Below are positions 1-5,798 of a stretch of 8,752 nt of DNA, piece by piece (the first letter of the stretch is position 1; each line of letters begins with the position of its first letter). The notes under the pieces are model-generated. The model was not told the origin of the DNA. It did no database searches and was given only the letters and a program-made list of their open reading frames with translations. Position numbers and translations under genes: made by a program. Source of the DNA: an uncultured bacterium (GTDB taxonomy: Bacteria; Omnitrophota; Gorgyraeia; Gorgyraeales; Gorgyraeaceae); the NCBI GenBank assembly GCA_913009675.1, contig CAJVXD010000032.1:1-8752 (forward strand), written 5' to 3'.

Positions 1-462
1 ATAGGCCAGGATGGTCTTGGGTTTATCCTTCACGCTGTTGTTTACAACGAGAACCCTCGCCCTGGCGGAAAAGCCGGTCCAGTATCCTTCCGGGTCCTTG
101 AACACCGGCGGGATGTCCTTCGCGTTCGGAGATACGTAGGGAGCCGAGATCCCCTTTTGCTTGAGGACTTCGGCCCGGATCGGCTCATTGGCCCAGTACA
201 CATCGGCCTGGGGATTATCCTTCTCGGCAATGAGACGGTTCATGGCCCCGGTGCTCTTGGCCTCCTCGGTGTCATAGACCGCCTTGACCTTTATACCGGT
301 TTCTTTCTCAAAATCCTTCAGTATGGGTTCTGAAAAGACCTGGTCCTCAGAGACATAGACAATGACGACCCGGGTATTGCCAGGCGTTTTCGCAAGACGC
401 CAGACAACAACGCCTGCGATTATCGCACAGATTGTTACCAGAAGGTAACCAAGCTTTTTCAT
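1..462 (-). CDS. Iron(III)-type ABC transporter substrate-binding protein, N-terminal part (3' end outside window)
   Basis: The frame is open from an ATG at 462 to the window edge, giving 154 residues and no stop, so the C-terminal half is missing. Residues 1-24 have two lysines and a hydrophobic stretch (about 5-22), a Sec signal or membrane anchor; no clear lipobox is seen. Residues 32-38 (VVIVYVS) form the first strand. The segment around 62-76 (AVYDTEEAKSTGAMNRL) and 86-95 (ADVYWANEPI) match the family-1 extracellular solute-binding proteins of the Fbp/Afu ferric-iron type; FSARARVLVVNN (131-142) is the usual next conserved block. Members bind a ferric ion or small anion in the periplasm and deliver it to an ABC permease, which would lie further left. 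A good Shine-Dalgarno (GAGGTG, 5 nt before ATG) supports the start. GC is about 56% by eye, well above neighbouring genes. Ligand identity is inferred; another small anion is possible. Confidence 0.85.
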   Translation of the reverse strand, partial: MKKLGYLLVTICAIIAGVVVWRLAKTPGNTRVVIVYVSEDQVFSEPILKDFEKETGIKVKAVYDTEEAKSTGAMNRLIAEKDNPQADVYWANEPIRAEVLKQKGISAPYVSPNAKDIPPVFKDPEGYWTGFSARARVLVVNNSVKDKPKTILAY

Positions 463-525
463 CAGAGCACCTCTTACTTGTCATCCCTTTGCTTCAACGC
501 ATACACAAAGCCTTCTTTTTCTACC

Positions 526-554
526 ATTCTATTCCAAATAAAAGACCTATGCAA
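526..554 (-). promoter_or_regulatory. Candidate sigma70-type promoter for the solute-binding protein gene
   Basis: On the minus strand, TTGCAT (549-554) and TAGAAT (526-531) are separated by exactly 17 nt and lie about 65 nt before the ATG at 462. The -10 box matches five of six consensus bases and the -35 box four of six. It fits because the tRNA unit upstream ends in a terminator, so this gene needs its own promoter. The rest of 463-688 is AT-rich and shows no gene. Confidence 0.4.
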
Positions 555-688
555 CTTATTTCGGCACTTCATAACATATTCCCAAAATGCCATTAAATAG
601 GGCTCATTTAATAAAATCGAATTAGATAGGAATAGCGAGTGGCAACGATAAAACTAACGCCCTAACTCTTTGAAACATCGACAGATAC

Positions 689-726
689 AAAAGGCCTGAT
701 CTTGAGTTAAAATCAGGCCTTTTTCT
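689..726. terminator. Intrinsic terminator hairpin after tRNA-His
   Basis: A perfect 12-bp inverted repeat (689-700 with 712-723, core AAGGCCTGAT) encloses an 11-nt loop. Read leftward it follows tRNA-His and ends in CCTTTTG, so it probably ends the tRNA-Pro/Arg/AsmA/His transcript. The rightward T-tract (TTTTTCTTT) is longer, so it may act in both directions, although no plus-strand gene is seen. Confidence 0.75.
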
Positions 727-756
727 TTATGGTAATCCTGTAATCAGATAATTTAC

Positions 757-831
757 TGGGGTAGCTAACGGGATTTGAACCCGCTCTAAGAGATCCACAA
801 TCTCTCGTGCTGCCATTACACTATAGCTACC
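757..831 (-). tRNA. tRNA-His(GTG)
   Basis: The minus strand folds as a full cloverleaf. The acceptor stem is GTAGCTA with TAGCTAC; the anticodon stem AGAGA/TCTCT encloses loop TTGTGGA, giving anticodon GTG (796-798); the T arm contains GGTTCAAATCC. The histidine identity marks are both present: an encoded extra G at -1 (831) opposite discriminator C73 (760), followed by an encoded CCA (757-759). With G34 it is one of the four tRNAs normally modified to queuosine, the pathway served by queC and queE in this window. It starts 11 nt after the stop of the AsmA-like gene, so it is probably cut from a shared transcript by RNase P. Confidence 0.97.
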
Positions 832-842
832 GTAGGGTTTTC

Positions 843-1781
843 TTATGAACGGTTTAAAATAAGCTTGAAAAAATTGCCTCTAAGGTTTTTAACCTTGAGT
901 ATACGATCTTTAAAGTTAAACGATAAAATAAAGTTCGCGAGAAGCGGTACAGCTGGTTTCTGCCCTGGGTATTTGTCTTTTAGAATACCCCTGATCTCCA
1001 AAAAACAGTTGGCAAATAGATCTGTCTTTGAAATCTGAATGTTACTTTCAATATTGACTTTTCCATCCTTAACCGATTTTGCTAATTCTCTCGGATAAAG
1101 AAAACGCAGTGTATTCAGCATTATATCTTTTGTGCGAAGTTTGGCCTCTATCCTATCCTCAGGTTTCATACTGCCATCTATCATAAAAGGCGATAAAAAA
1201 TCCGAATCTGTATTCTTAAGAAACCCCTCTATATTAAATTTAAACTTATTATCTTTTAAAGGTCTGGATAGAGGATTTTCAAAAACCCCTTCAATCTTTA
1301 CAAGTTCTATTCTGTCTTTGCTGGAATCCTTATATATTACAATGCCATTATGTATTCGTATCTTGGGAAAATAAAAACTTGAAACCCTCGTCTTTGACGA
1401 TAACCTTTCTTTGCTTGTCTTCGAAAAAATTGGGATCCCGAATCGGACAAAGACTCCCTTCTCTATCCTCAGAACAGGATTTGTAAGTCTAATCTCAGAA
1501 ACAAAAAAATTTTTCTTTAGTAAAAAATATGGAAGACTCAGATAGATAGCTACGTCTCCGATATCTATGGAATCGTTTATCTTTACATCCCTTAAATCAA
1601 GGTGCAGCGGTAAACCTATGCCTAATCGGCCTATCGATATTTTCGTATCGAAATTCTCCCGAAAATATTTCGAGGCAAACAACCTGAAATGCCCAGCCGC
1701 TGAGTTATATCCAAAAAATATTGATGCGGATACCAGGAATATAATAATGATTGGGGTAGTTTTTTTTAAAAAACGCCTCAT
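843..1781 (-). CDS. AsmA-like membrane-anchored protein, short form
   Basis: The protein has 312 residues from ATG 1781. An in-frame TTG at 1799 would add six residues; neither start has a convincing Shine-Dalgarno. ATG is preferred because MRRFLKK followed by a hydrophobic helix (about 9-25) is a normal N-terminal anchor. After it comes an AsmA-like opening, with an amphipathic region and then IGRLGIGLPLHLDLRDVKI, followed by alternating beta-strand blocks (VSEIRLTNPVLRIEKG, FPKIRIHNGIVIYKD) typical of the AsmA/TamB/DUF748 repeating beta-groove group, which is linked to envelope biogenesis and lipid transport. Family members are often much longer, so this is a short form or only the N-terminal part. 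It lies between tRNA-Arg and tRNA-His and ends 11 nt before the latter, so it is probably transcribed with them. GC is low (about 36%). The family is moderately certain; the exact role is unknown. Confidence 0.7.
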   Translation of the reverse strand: MRRFLKKTTPIIIIFLVSASIFFGYNSAAGHFRLFASKYFRENFDTKISIGRLGIGLPLHLDLRDVKINDSIDIGDVAIYLSLPYFLLKKNFFVSEIRLTNPVLRIEKGVFVRFGIPIFSKTSKERLSSKTRVSSFYFPKIRIHNGIVIYKDSSKDRIELVKIEGVFENPLSRPLKDNKFKFNIEGFLKNTDSDFLSPFMIDGSMKPEDRIEAKLRTKDIMLNTLRFLYPRELAKSVKDGKVNIESNIQISKTDLFANCFLEIRGILKDKYPGQKPAVPLLANFILSFNFKDRILKVKNLRGNFFKLILNRS

Positions 1782-1822
1782 GATATCGATTTGTTGCAAA
1801 GGCCCTTTGCTATGCCAAAAAA

Positions 1823-1899
1823 TGGCGTCCCTGGCCTGATTCGAACAGGCGACCCTCTGCTTAGAAGGCAGATGCTCTATCCATCTGAGCTACAGGGAC
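1823..1899 (-). tRNA. tRNA-Arg(TCT)
   Basis: The minus strand folds as a cloverleaf with acceptor GTCCCTG/CAGGGAC, D arm AGCTCAGATGGATAGAGC, anticodon stem TCTGC/GCAGA around loop CTTCTAA (anticodon TCT, 1863-1865, reading AGA/AGG), and T arm CCTG-TTCGAAT-CAGG. Discriminator G73 and CCA are encoded (1823-1826). It is second in the Pro-Arg-(AsmA)-His unit. The AsmA-like reading frame begins 23-41 nt downstream. Confidence 0.97.
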
Positions 1900-2008
1900 G
1901 TCTTGAGCCATTTTCAGCCGTTAGCTTAGTGAAAGATTAAAAGTGAAAAGTTTACTTTTTACCTTACACTTTATAGTCTTCACCAACATTGTTTTTAAGC
2001 ATGCAGGA

Positions 2009-2086
2009 TGGTCGGGGCAGCAGGACTCGAACCTGCGACCCCCTGCTCCCAAAGCAGGTGCTCTAGCCAAACTGAGCCATGCCCCG
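2009..2086 (-). tRNA. tRNA-Pro(TGG)
   Basis: The minus strand folds as a cloverleaf with acceptor CGGGGCA/TGCCCCG, D arm GGCTCAGTTTGGCTAGAGC, anticodon stem CCTGC/GCAGG around loop TTTGGGA (anticodon TGG, 2049-2051) and T arm GCAGG-TTCGAGT-CCTGC. A73 and CCA are encoded (2009-2012). It is first in the tRNA unit, about 75 nt after a strong promoter. The 109-nt gap to tRNA-Arg (1900-2008) is AT-rich with imperfect AGTGAAA copies and no gene. Confidence 0.97.
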
Positions 2087-2112
2087 TATTCTATAACTCA
2101 GGTAATTGGTAC

Positions 2113-2124
2113 GGGGCGTACCCC
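2113..2124 (-). other. Short hairpin in the tRNA leader
   Basis: The leader RNA between the promoter and tRNA-Pro contains GGGG-UACG-CCCC, a 4-bp stem with a UNCG-type loop. An alternative 6-bp pairing, GGGCGT with ACGCCC, spans about 2115-2144. No U-tract follows, so it is not an intrinsic terminator; a processing or stability element is possible but unproven. Confidence 0.35.
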
Positions 2125-2160
2125 TCGTTACGTGGACACGCCCTAAACCAGTGTCCTATA

Positions 2161-2189
2161 ATTTTAACAGCGACACTCTAAAAAGTCAA
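2161..2189 (-). promoter_or_regulatory. Strong sigma70-type promoter of the tRNA-Pro/Arg/AsmA/His unit
   Basis: On the minus strand TTGACT (2184-2189) and TAAAAT (2161-2166) are separated by exactly 17 nt. Each box matches five of six consensus bases. It lies between the end of rdgB and tRNA-Pro, with transcription expected to start near 2154. The -35 box overlaps the 3' arm of the rdgB terminator hairpin. Confidence 0.75.
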
Positions 2190-2214
2190 CCCGTTCGATT
2201 CTGCTCAGGGTTGA
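2180..2214 (-). terminator. Candidate intrinsic terminator of the topA-rdgB cluster, overlapping the tRNA promoter
   Basis: Read leftward, TCAACCC (2214-2208) pairs with GGGTTGA (2192-2186) over a 15-nt loop and is followed at once by CTTTTTAG (T-run 2184-2180). It lies 12 nt after the rdgB stop. A second GGGTTGA copy, containing that stop codon (2233-2227), can pair with the same TCAACCC and would prevent the terminator from forming. Confidence 0.5.
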
Positions 2215-2258
2215 TACTGAGCGACCTCAACCCTGCCTTCCACTTGAAGGCTGTCGAA
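2194..2258. repeat. REP-like palindromic repeat overlapping the 3' end of rdgB
   Basis: The stretch is bounded by TTCGA (2194-2198) and TCGAA (2254-2258) and contains several nested inverted repeats: GCTCAG/CTGAGC (2203-2208 with 2217-2222), AGGGTTGA/TCAACCCT (2207-2214 with 2227-2234) and CCTTC/GAAGG (2236-2240 with 2246-2250). The style resembles dispersed intergenic palindromes seen in many bacterial genomes. There is only one copy in this window, so repeat status is inferred. It supplies the last codons of rdgB. Confidence 0.5.
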
Positions 2259-2856
2259 GCATCAAAACGTATCTTTTTAGAATCTTCTTTGCCTGCACCA
2301 ATGCCTTCTTCCTATGACTTATCCTATTCTTTTTACGTAACCCTATCTGCGCAAATGTTCTCTTATAACCGTCTGGCATGAAAATTGGATCATAACCAAA
2401 GCCTGATTTACCTATCGACTTGCAGGTTATCCTACCTTTACATTTTCCTTCCACTATTCCAATTAACCTGCCTTTATCAGCTATCGCTATAACACATCTG
2501 AATTGTGCCTTTCTCTTGCTCGGGGGGATATTCCTAAGTAAACTCAGGAGTTTTTCGTTATTACTCTTATAGGTCGCGCCCTTTCCTGAAAAACGCGCAG
2601 AATAAACGCCTGGTTTAGCATCGAGTACCTTGACTTCAAGTCCTGAATCATCCGCTACGCAAAGTTTCTTTAGAGCCCTTGAGGTATACAGGGCTTTTTT
2701 CTTCGCATTTGCCTCAAGCGTCCTGCCGTTTTCTTTGACATCAGGTATCCCCTTAAAACTACTGAGAGAAAATATCCTTAAAGGTAGGCCCTTTAGAAGT
2801 ATCTTCATCTCTCTGAGCTTATCCTGATTCCTTGTGGCAAGAACGAGTTCCGTCAT
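2227..2856 (-). CDS. rdgB: dITP/XTP pyrophosphatase (RdgB/HAM1 family)
   Basis: This 209-residue protein hydrolyses non-canonical purine triphosphates (ITP, dITP, XTP) to monophosphate and pyrophosphate, keeping deaminated purines out of DNA and RNA. Family blocks in order are [12 protein letters not shown] (6-17, phosphate contact), the LEANAKKKA helix (47-55), VADDSGLEV (67-75, with catalytic acid D69/D70), [10 protein letters not shown] (82-91), SGFGYDPIF (151-159) and ISHRKKAL (179-186). The usual TFAE near 170 reads TFAQ here. The natural end is expected soon after SHRKKAL, but the frame runs about 23 residues further and its last dozen ([12 protein letters not shown]) are encoded by the palindromic repeat. 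The start ATG overlaps the rph stop in an ATGA, indicating translational coupling; rph-rdgB pairing is common in bacteria. The function is well supported. Confidence 0.95.
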   Translation of the reverse strand: MTELVLATRNQDKLREMKILLKGLPLRIFSLSSFKGIPDVKENGRTLEANAKKKALYTSRALKKLCVADDSGLEVKVLDAKPGVYSARFSGKGATYKSNNEKLLSLLRNIPPSKRKAQFRCVIAIADKGRLIGIVEGKCKGRITCKSIGKSGFGYDPIFMPDGYKRTFAQIGLRKKNRISHRKKALVQAKKILKRYVLMLRQPSSGRQG

Positions 2857-3575
2857 AAATCTATCTTCAAGGTCTTGTGCTGTAAGGCAATGAGTTCCTT
2901 AATCCCCTTCCCGCCCATATTAATCAGCCTATCGAGTTCTTTCTTGCTAAAGGGCTTCCTTTCGGCTGTGCCCTGGACCTCTACTAACCTTCCATTACCT
3001 GTCATAATAATATTCATATCCACTTCTGCCTTTGAATCCTCTTCGTAATTTAGATCCATGTATATCTGGCCGTCTACAATACCGACGCTTACAGCTGCCA
3101 CAAAATCCCTTACGGGCAAAGTTTTTACTAAGTTATTTTTCTTTAAATATAAAAGTGCGTCCATCAAGGCAATAAAACTGGCCGTGATGCTGGCTGTGCG
3201 TGTTCCCCCGTCACCCTGTATGACGTCACAATCGATCCATATCGTCCTCTCCCCTAGTTTCTTAAGCTCTATTACTGAACGAAGGCTTCGTCCTATAAGG
3301 CGCTGTATCTCGTAAGTGCGCCCGCTCTGTTTGCCGCGGGAAGCCTCTCTCGGAGTCCTGGTATTGCAGGAACGAGGCAACATACCGTATTCAGCGGTCA
3401 CCCATCCGGAACCTGTATTTCTTAGAAATGGCGGGACTCTTTCTTCCACGGAGGCAGTGCAAATGACCCTGGTATTACCGACTTCTATCATGCACGAACC
3501 TTCTGCGAATTTCATAATATTTTTTCTAATCTTTATCCTTCGCATCTCCTCTGGTTTTCGACCGTCATTTCTCAT
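2853..3575 (-). CDS. rph: Ribonuclease PH
   Basis: This 240-residue phosphorolytic 3'-5' exoribonuclease trims tRNA precursor 3' ends, releasing nucleoside diphosphates. It starts MRNDGR, the usual family opening. Further blocks are [11 protein letters not shown] (35-45), [12 protein letters not shown] (57-68), [16 protein letters not shown] (84-99, with phosphate-binding R86), [17 protein letters not shown] (115-131, with R126), [15 protein letters not shown] (174-188, metal-binding D180 and D186) and VEVQGTAE (198-205). The ATG at 3575 is chosen over an in-frame TTG at 3590 because a near-perfect Shine-Dalgarno stands 4 nt before the ATG and the length then fits the family. It begins 11 nt after the fumarase beta stop and overlaps rdgB by 4 nt. 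Confidence 0.97.
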   Translation of the reverse strand: MRNDGRKPEEMRRIKIRKNIMKFAEGSCMIEVGNTRVICTASVEERVPPFLRNTGSGWVTAEYGMLPRSCNTRTPREASRGKQSGRTYEIQRLIGRSLRSVIELKKLGERTIWIDCDVIQGDGGTRTASITASFIALMDALLYLKKNNLVKTLPVRDFVAAVSVGIVDGQIYMDLNYEEDSKAEVDMNIIMTGNGRLVEVQGTAERKPFSKKELDRLINMGGKGIKELIALQHKTLKIDL

Positions 3576-3579
3576 ATCT

Positions 3580-3587
3580 ACCTCCTT
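3580..3587 (-). promoter_or_regulatory. Strong ribosome binding site fixing the rph start
   Basis: AAGGAGGT on the minus strand, 4 nt before ATG 3575, is a full anti-Shine-Dalgarno match. It overlaps the end of the fumarase beta stop codon and rules out the upstream TTG at 3590, which would lie before it. Confidence 0.85.
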
Positions 3588-4084
3588 CAAACAACCGCTA
3601 CAATTGCAGGAAAGTCCTCCACTATTACTCTTCTAATAGCCTCTGTGCCTAAGTCTCTATAGGCTATTATCTTGCTGTTTTTAACCTTTTCCGACAGATA
3701 CGCGCCTGCTCCGCCAATAGTTATAAAATACACTGCCCCGAATCTCTTTATTGCAGAAACTATCTCCTTGGACCTCTCGCCTTTCCCTATCATGCCTAAA
3801 AGAGCATGCCTTAATAAAATATGCGTAAATTGGTCCATTCTGGAACTTGTGGTAGGCCCACATGAACCTATAATCCTACCAGGCATTGTAGGGGTAGGCC
3901 CTGTATAATATATAGTCTCTCCTTTTATAGAGACAGGTATTTTCTTGTTGGACTTCAATGTTTCAGCCAGTCTTTTATGTGCTGCATCTCTGGCAGTCAA
4001 AACAGATCCGCTCAGCAAAACCTCCTGACCTAGCCTTAGCGTTTTTATGACTTTTTTTGTCAACGGCAAATATATTTTTCTCAT
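3587..4084 (-). CDS. Fe-S type fumarate/tartrate hydro-lyase, beta subunit
   Basis: This 165-residue protein matches the C-terminal (beta) region of class I Fe-S fumarases and tartrate dehydratases. Visible blocks are [17 protein letters not shown] (23-39), [11 protein letters not shown] (59-69), [13 protein letters not shown] (72-84), MIGKGERS (98-105), [10 protein letters not shown] (121-130) and [21 protein letters not shown] (144-164). The GPTT.SRMD and GKG segments contribute to substrate binding with the alpha subunit, which carries the 4Fe-4S cluster. The pair would interconvert fumarate and malate in the TCA cycle or its reductive branch. The protein ends at the DFPA(x)VAV motif, making it slightly short; many homologues continue a few residues. 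It is separated from alpha by 125 nt of structured spacer but lies only 11 nt from rph. Tartrate or another hydroxy-acid substrate cannot be excluded. Confidence 0.9.
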   Translation of the reverse strand: MRKIYLPLTKKVIKTLRLGQEVLLSGSVLTARDAAHKRLAETLKSNKKIPVSIKGETIYYTGPTPTMPGRIIGSCGPTTSSRMDQFTHILLRHALLGMIGKGERSKEIVSAIKRFGAVYFITIGGAGAYLSEKVKNSKIIAYRDLGTEAIRRVIVEDFPAIVAVV

Positions 4085-4094
4085 GATAATATGC

Positions 4095-4206
4095 TCTCGC
4101 CTCGCCCCATACCAAATTCAAAGATTTCACACGGGGTATGCTTCGTTCACCCGAACAATATTATTCTTAGAGCGAGGCCGCAAAGTGGCCGAATGGAGAA
4201 GTCATC
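4095..4206. repeat. Structured palindromic spacer between fumarase alpha and beta
   Basis: The 125-nt gap 4085-4209 holds no gene. It contains outer inverted arms GCCTCGC (4099-4105) and GCGAGGC (4172-4178), inner arms CATACC (4108-4113) and GGTATG (4135-4140), a small hairpin GTTC-ACCC-GAAC (4145-4156) and GGCC/GGCC (4176-4179, 4187-4190). Positions 4146-4165 recur with two mismatches, in inverted orientation, at 5721-5740. This suggests a mobile intergenic repeat. Confidence 0.5.
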
Positions 4207-4209
4207 CCC

Positions 4210-5049
4210 TTATATCACTTTCCTCGCATCCCTTGTTGCATGGCAGCTTATATTTACTGCAACAGGGAGACCTGCTATATGAGTAGGATAGCTTAATACG
4301 CTCACGCCCAGGGCAGTTGTTCTTCCTCCTACGCCCATAGGCCCGATCTTCAAGCTGTTGACTTTAGCCAATATGCTTTTTTCCAATTTCGCAATATGTC
4401 TTTTTCTGCTGCATCCGGCTACTGAACGGAAAACGGCCTCTTTCGAAAGAAGCGTTGCCTTGTCGATTGTGCCGCCCATGCCAACACCTATATAAACAGG
4501 GGGACATGCCCTAGACCCTGAATCCTTAACTGCCTCCACCACAAAATCCTCGATAAGAGATGCAGAATCCGTTGGCCTAAACATCCTTGTCCTTGAGATG
4601 TTTTCGCATCCAAAACCTTTGACAGAAATCCTTATATTAAGCCTTTTCCCGGGCACAATACACGTGTAAATGATAGACGGAAGATTATTTTTTGTATTTT
4701 TCCTTCTTAGCGGATCCATTACAATGGAATTCCTAAAATAACTGCACCTATAGGCCTCGGCAACACCTCTTTCTACTGCCTTTCTAAAGACACCTTTAAT
4801 CCTAACCTCCTGGCCTATAGCAACATATGCTACCACCATGCCTGTATCCTGACAAATCGGAAGTCTCTTTTTCCTGGCAAGTAATGCATTGTATATAATT
4901 ATATCAAGCACCCCTCTCGCCTTAGAGCTCGTCTCCTTTTCTCTCGCACGTCTTAGAGCAGAAAGTATATCCTTTCTCAACTCGAGATTTGCCTTTATAC
5001 AAAGCTCTTTAACTGTCTCGGCTATAAGTTTGCTATTTATAGTGCGCAT
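4210..5049 (-). CDS. Fe-S type fumarate/tartrate hydro-lyase, alpha subunit
   Basis: This 279-residue catalytic subunit of the two-component class I family adds or removes water on fumarate/malate through a 4Fe-4S cluster. Likely cluster cysteines are C66 in LPICQDTG (63-70), C182 in ACPPVYIGVGMGGT (181-194) and C269 in VAVNISCHATRDA (263-275). GVGGRTTALGV (239-249) and HIAGLPVAVN (257-266) are also conserved. The usual KGGGSEN block reads KGFGCEN (144-150), so glycine and serine are replaced by Phe and Cys. ATG 5049 overlaps the queE stop (TGATG), indicating coupling; the in-frame TTG just upstream is less likely. The partner beta subunit follows after the repeat spacer. Oxygen sensitivity of this family suits an anaerobe. 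The enzyme class is secure; fumarate as substrate is likely but inferred. Confidence 0.9.
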   Translation of the reverse strand: MRTINSKLIAETVKELCIKANLELRKDILSALRRAREKETSSKARGVLDIIIYNALLARKKRLPICQDTGMVVAYVAIGQEVRIKGVFRKAVERGVAEAYRCSYFRNSIVMDPLRRKNTKNNLPSIIYTCIVPGKRLNIRISVKGFGCENISRTRMFRPTDSASLIEDFVVEAVKDSGSRACPPVYIGVGMGGTIDKATLLSKEAVFRSVAGCSRKRHIAKLEKSILAKVNSLKIGPMGVGGRTTALGVSVLSYPTHIAGLPVAVNISCHATRDARKVI

Positions 5050-5720
5050 CAATCTACCCCTAAAATTTTATGTATCTGAGGTATTATTCTTACATTAGCC
5101 AGTTCTTTCTTTGCACTATCAAAAAAAACAGACAATAGATCTATCTTCTCGATAATCCCATTATAGCTGACCGGCTGAATAATAAAAGGTATATCTTTAG
5201 CTATATCTTTCATTATAGACACAGCTGTCTCAAGGTCACTTAAACGTGTCTGAGGCGTAACGATTGATTTTACGAATCTATCCTTTTTGACCGCCTCCTT
5301 TAAAAACTCGGAATGTTCCTTCCAGTATGGCCTGAGGCCCGTTGAAGAAGGAAGTTTAAAATCTATACTTACAATATCTATATAATCCAACACCTTTAAA
5401 AACTCCTCCTTCAATACAGCATTTGTCTCAAGATATATCTTTAGGCCCTGTGCTTTTAAACTCGGCAGAAATCTCTTCAAAAAATCTGCCTGTATCAATG
5501 GTTCCCCCCCTGTAAGGGAGACAGTTTCATGTCCTTCTTTTAGAACCGCTTCAATGGCCTCGAAAATACCATACTCTGAAAAGCCTGTTTTCTTGTCTTC
5601 ATCGCAAAACTTGCACGAAAGATTACATCCGTAGAACCTCACAAATATCTGTCTCTCCCCTACATAAAGCCCTTCCCCCTGGATCGAACTGAATATCTCT
5701 TTAATCTTAGCCTTTACCAT
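5049..5720 (-). CDS. queE: 7-carboxy-7-deazaguanine synthase (radical SAM)
   Basis: This 223-residue enzyme rearranges 6-carboxy-tetrahydropterin to 7-carboxy-7-deazaguanine, the ring-contraction step of preQ0 and queuosine synthesis. The N-terminal EIFSSIQGEG (8-17) and RQIFVRFYGCNLSCKFCD (23-40) are diagnostic; C32, C36 and C39 form the CX3CX2C site for the 4Fe-4S cluster. SLTGGEPLIQ (68-77) binds SAM, SIDFKLPSS follows, and the C-terminus RIIPQIHKILGVD matches family ends. The residue after CD is Glu41, where the commonly described form has Thr (CDT). The ATG has no Shine-Dalgarno: a repeat-like sequence abuts the start. It lies 78 nt after queC, whose product acts next in the pathway, and overlaps the fumarase alpha start by 1 nt. 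QueD and GTP cyclohydrolase are not in the window. Confidence 0.95.
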   Translation of the reverse strand: MVKAKIKEIFSSIQGEGLYVGERQIFVRFYGCNLSCKFCDEDKKTGFSEYGIFEAIEAVLKEGHETVSLTGGEPLIQADFLKRFLPSLKAQGLKIYLETNAVLKEEFLKVLDYIDIVSIDFKLPSSTGLRPYWKEHSEFLKEAVKKDRFVKSIVTPQTRLSDLETAVSIMKDIAKDIPFIIQPVSYNGIIEKIDLLSVFFDSAKKELANVRIIPQIHKILGVD

Positions 5721-5740
5721 AATAATATTGTTCGAGTAAA
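5721..5740. repeat. Second copy of the 20-nt intergenic repeat motif, abutting queE
   Basis: AATAATATTGTTCGAGTAAA matches the reverse complement of 4146-4165 at 18 of 20 positions, with the first 14 identical. The gap 5721-5798 also contains TTCGAG/CTCGAA and AGCTATAGAGCT inverted repeats and no gene. The copy ends directly at the queE ATG, where a ribosome binding site would be expected. Confidence 0.5.
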
Positions 5741-5798
5741 GCTATAGAGCTATCTTCTCGATTCCACTCGAAGAATCAATTTGCAGCTGAAGTGAGGG

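Noticed and set aside
42..230. 62-codon minus-strand frame rich in Arg and Ser
   Set aside because: It overlaps the well-supported solute-binding protein in another frame and has no family features.
1567..1839. 90-codon plus-strand frame
   Set aside because: It is antisense to the AsmA-like gene and runs into tRNA-Arg; there is no ribosome binding site or recognisable domain.
843..1899. AsmA-like gene as cargo of an element integrated at the tRNA-Arg 3' end
   Set aside because: No second copy of the tRNA 3' end was found on the far side and no integrase accompanies it. The nearby Xer-type enzyme has a housekeeping context.
1928..1975. AT-rich stretch with AGTGAAA copies and AAAAGT/ACTTTT arms between tRNA-Arg and tRNA-Pro
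   Set aside because: The arms are short, there is no GC stem or proper T-run, and AT-rich sequence yields such matches easily. It is not a supported terminator or element.
2087..2160. Riboswitch or T-box in the tRNA leader
   Set aside because: The leader is about 70 nt and shows only short hairpins; none of the conserved T-box or riboswitch core motifs is visible.
3576..3590. Upstream TTG start for rph adding five residues
   Set aside because: The strong Shine-Dalgarno lies between this TTG and ATG 3575, so only the ATG can use it.
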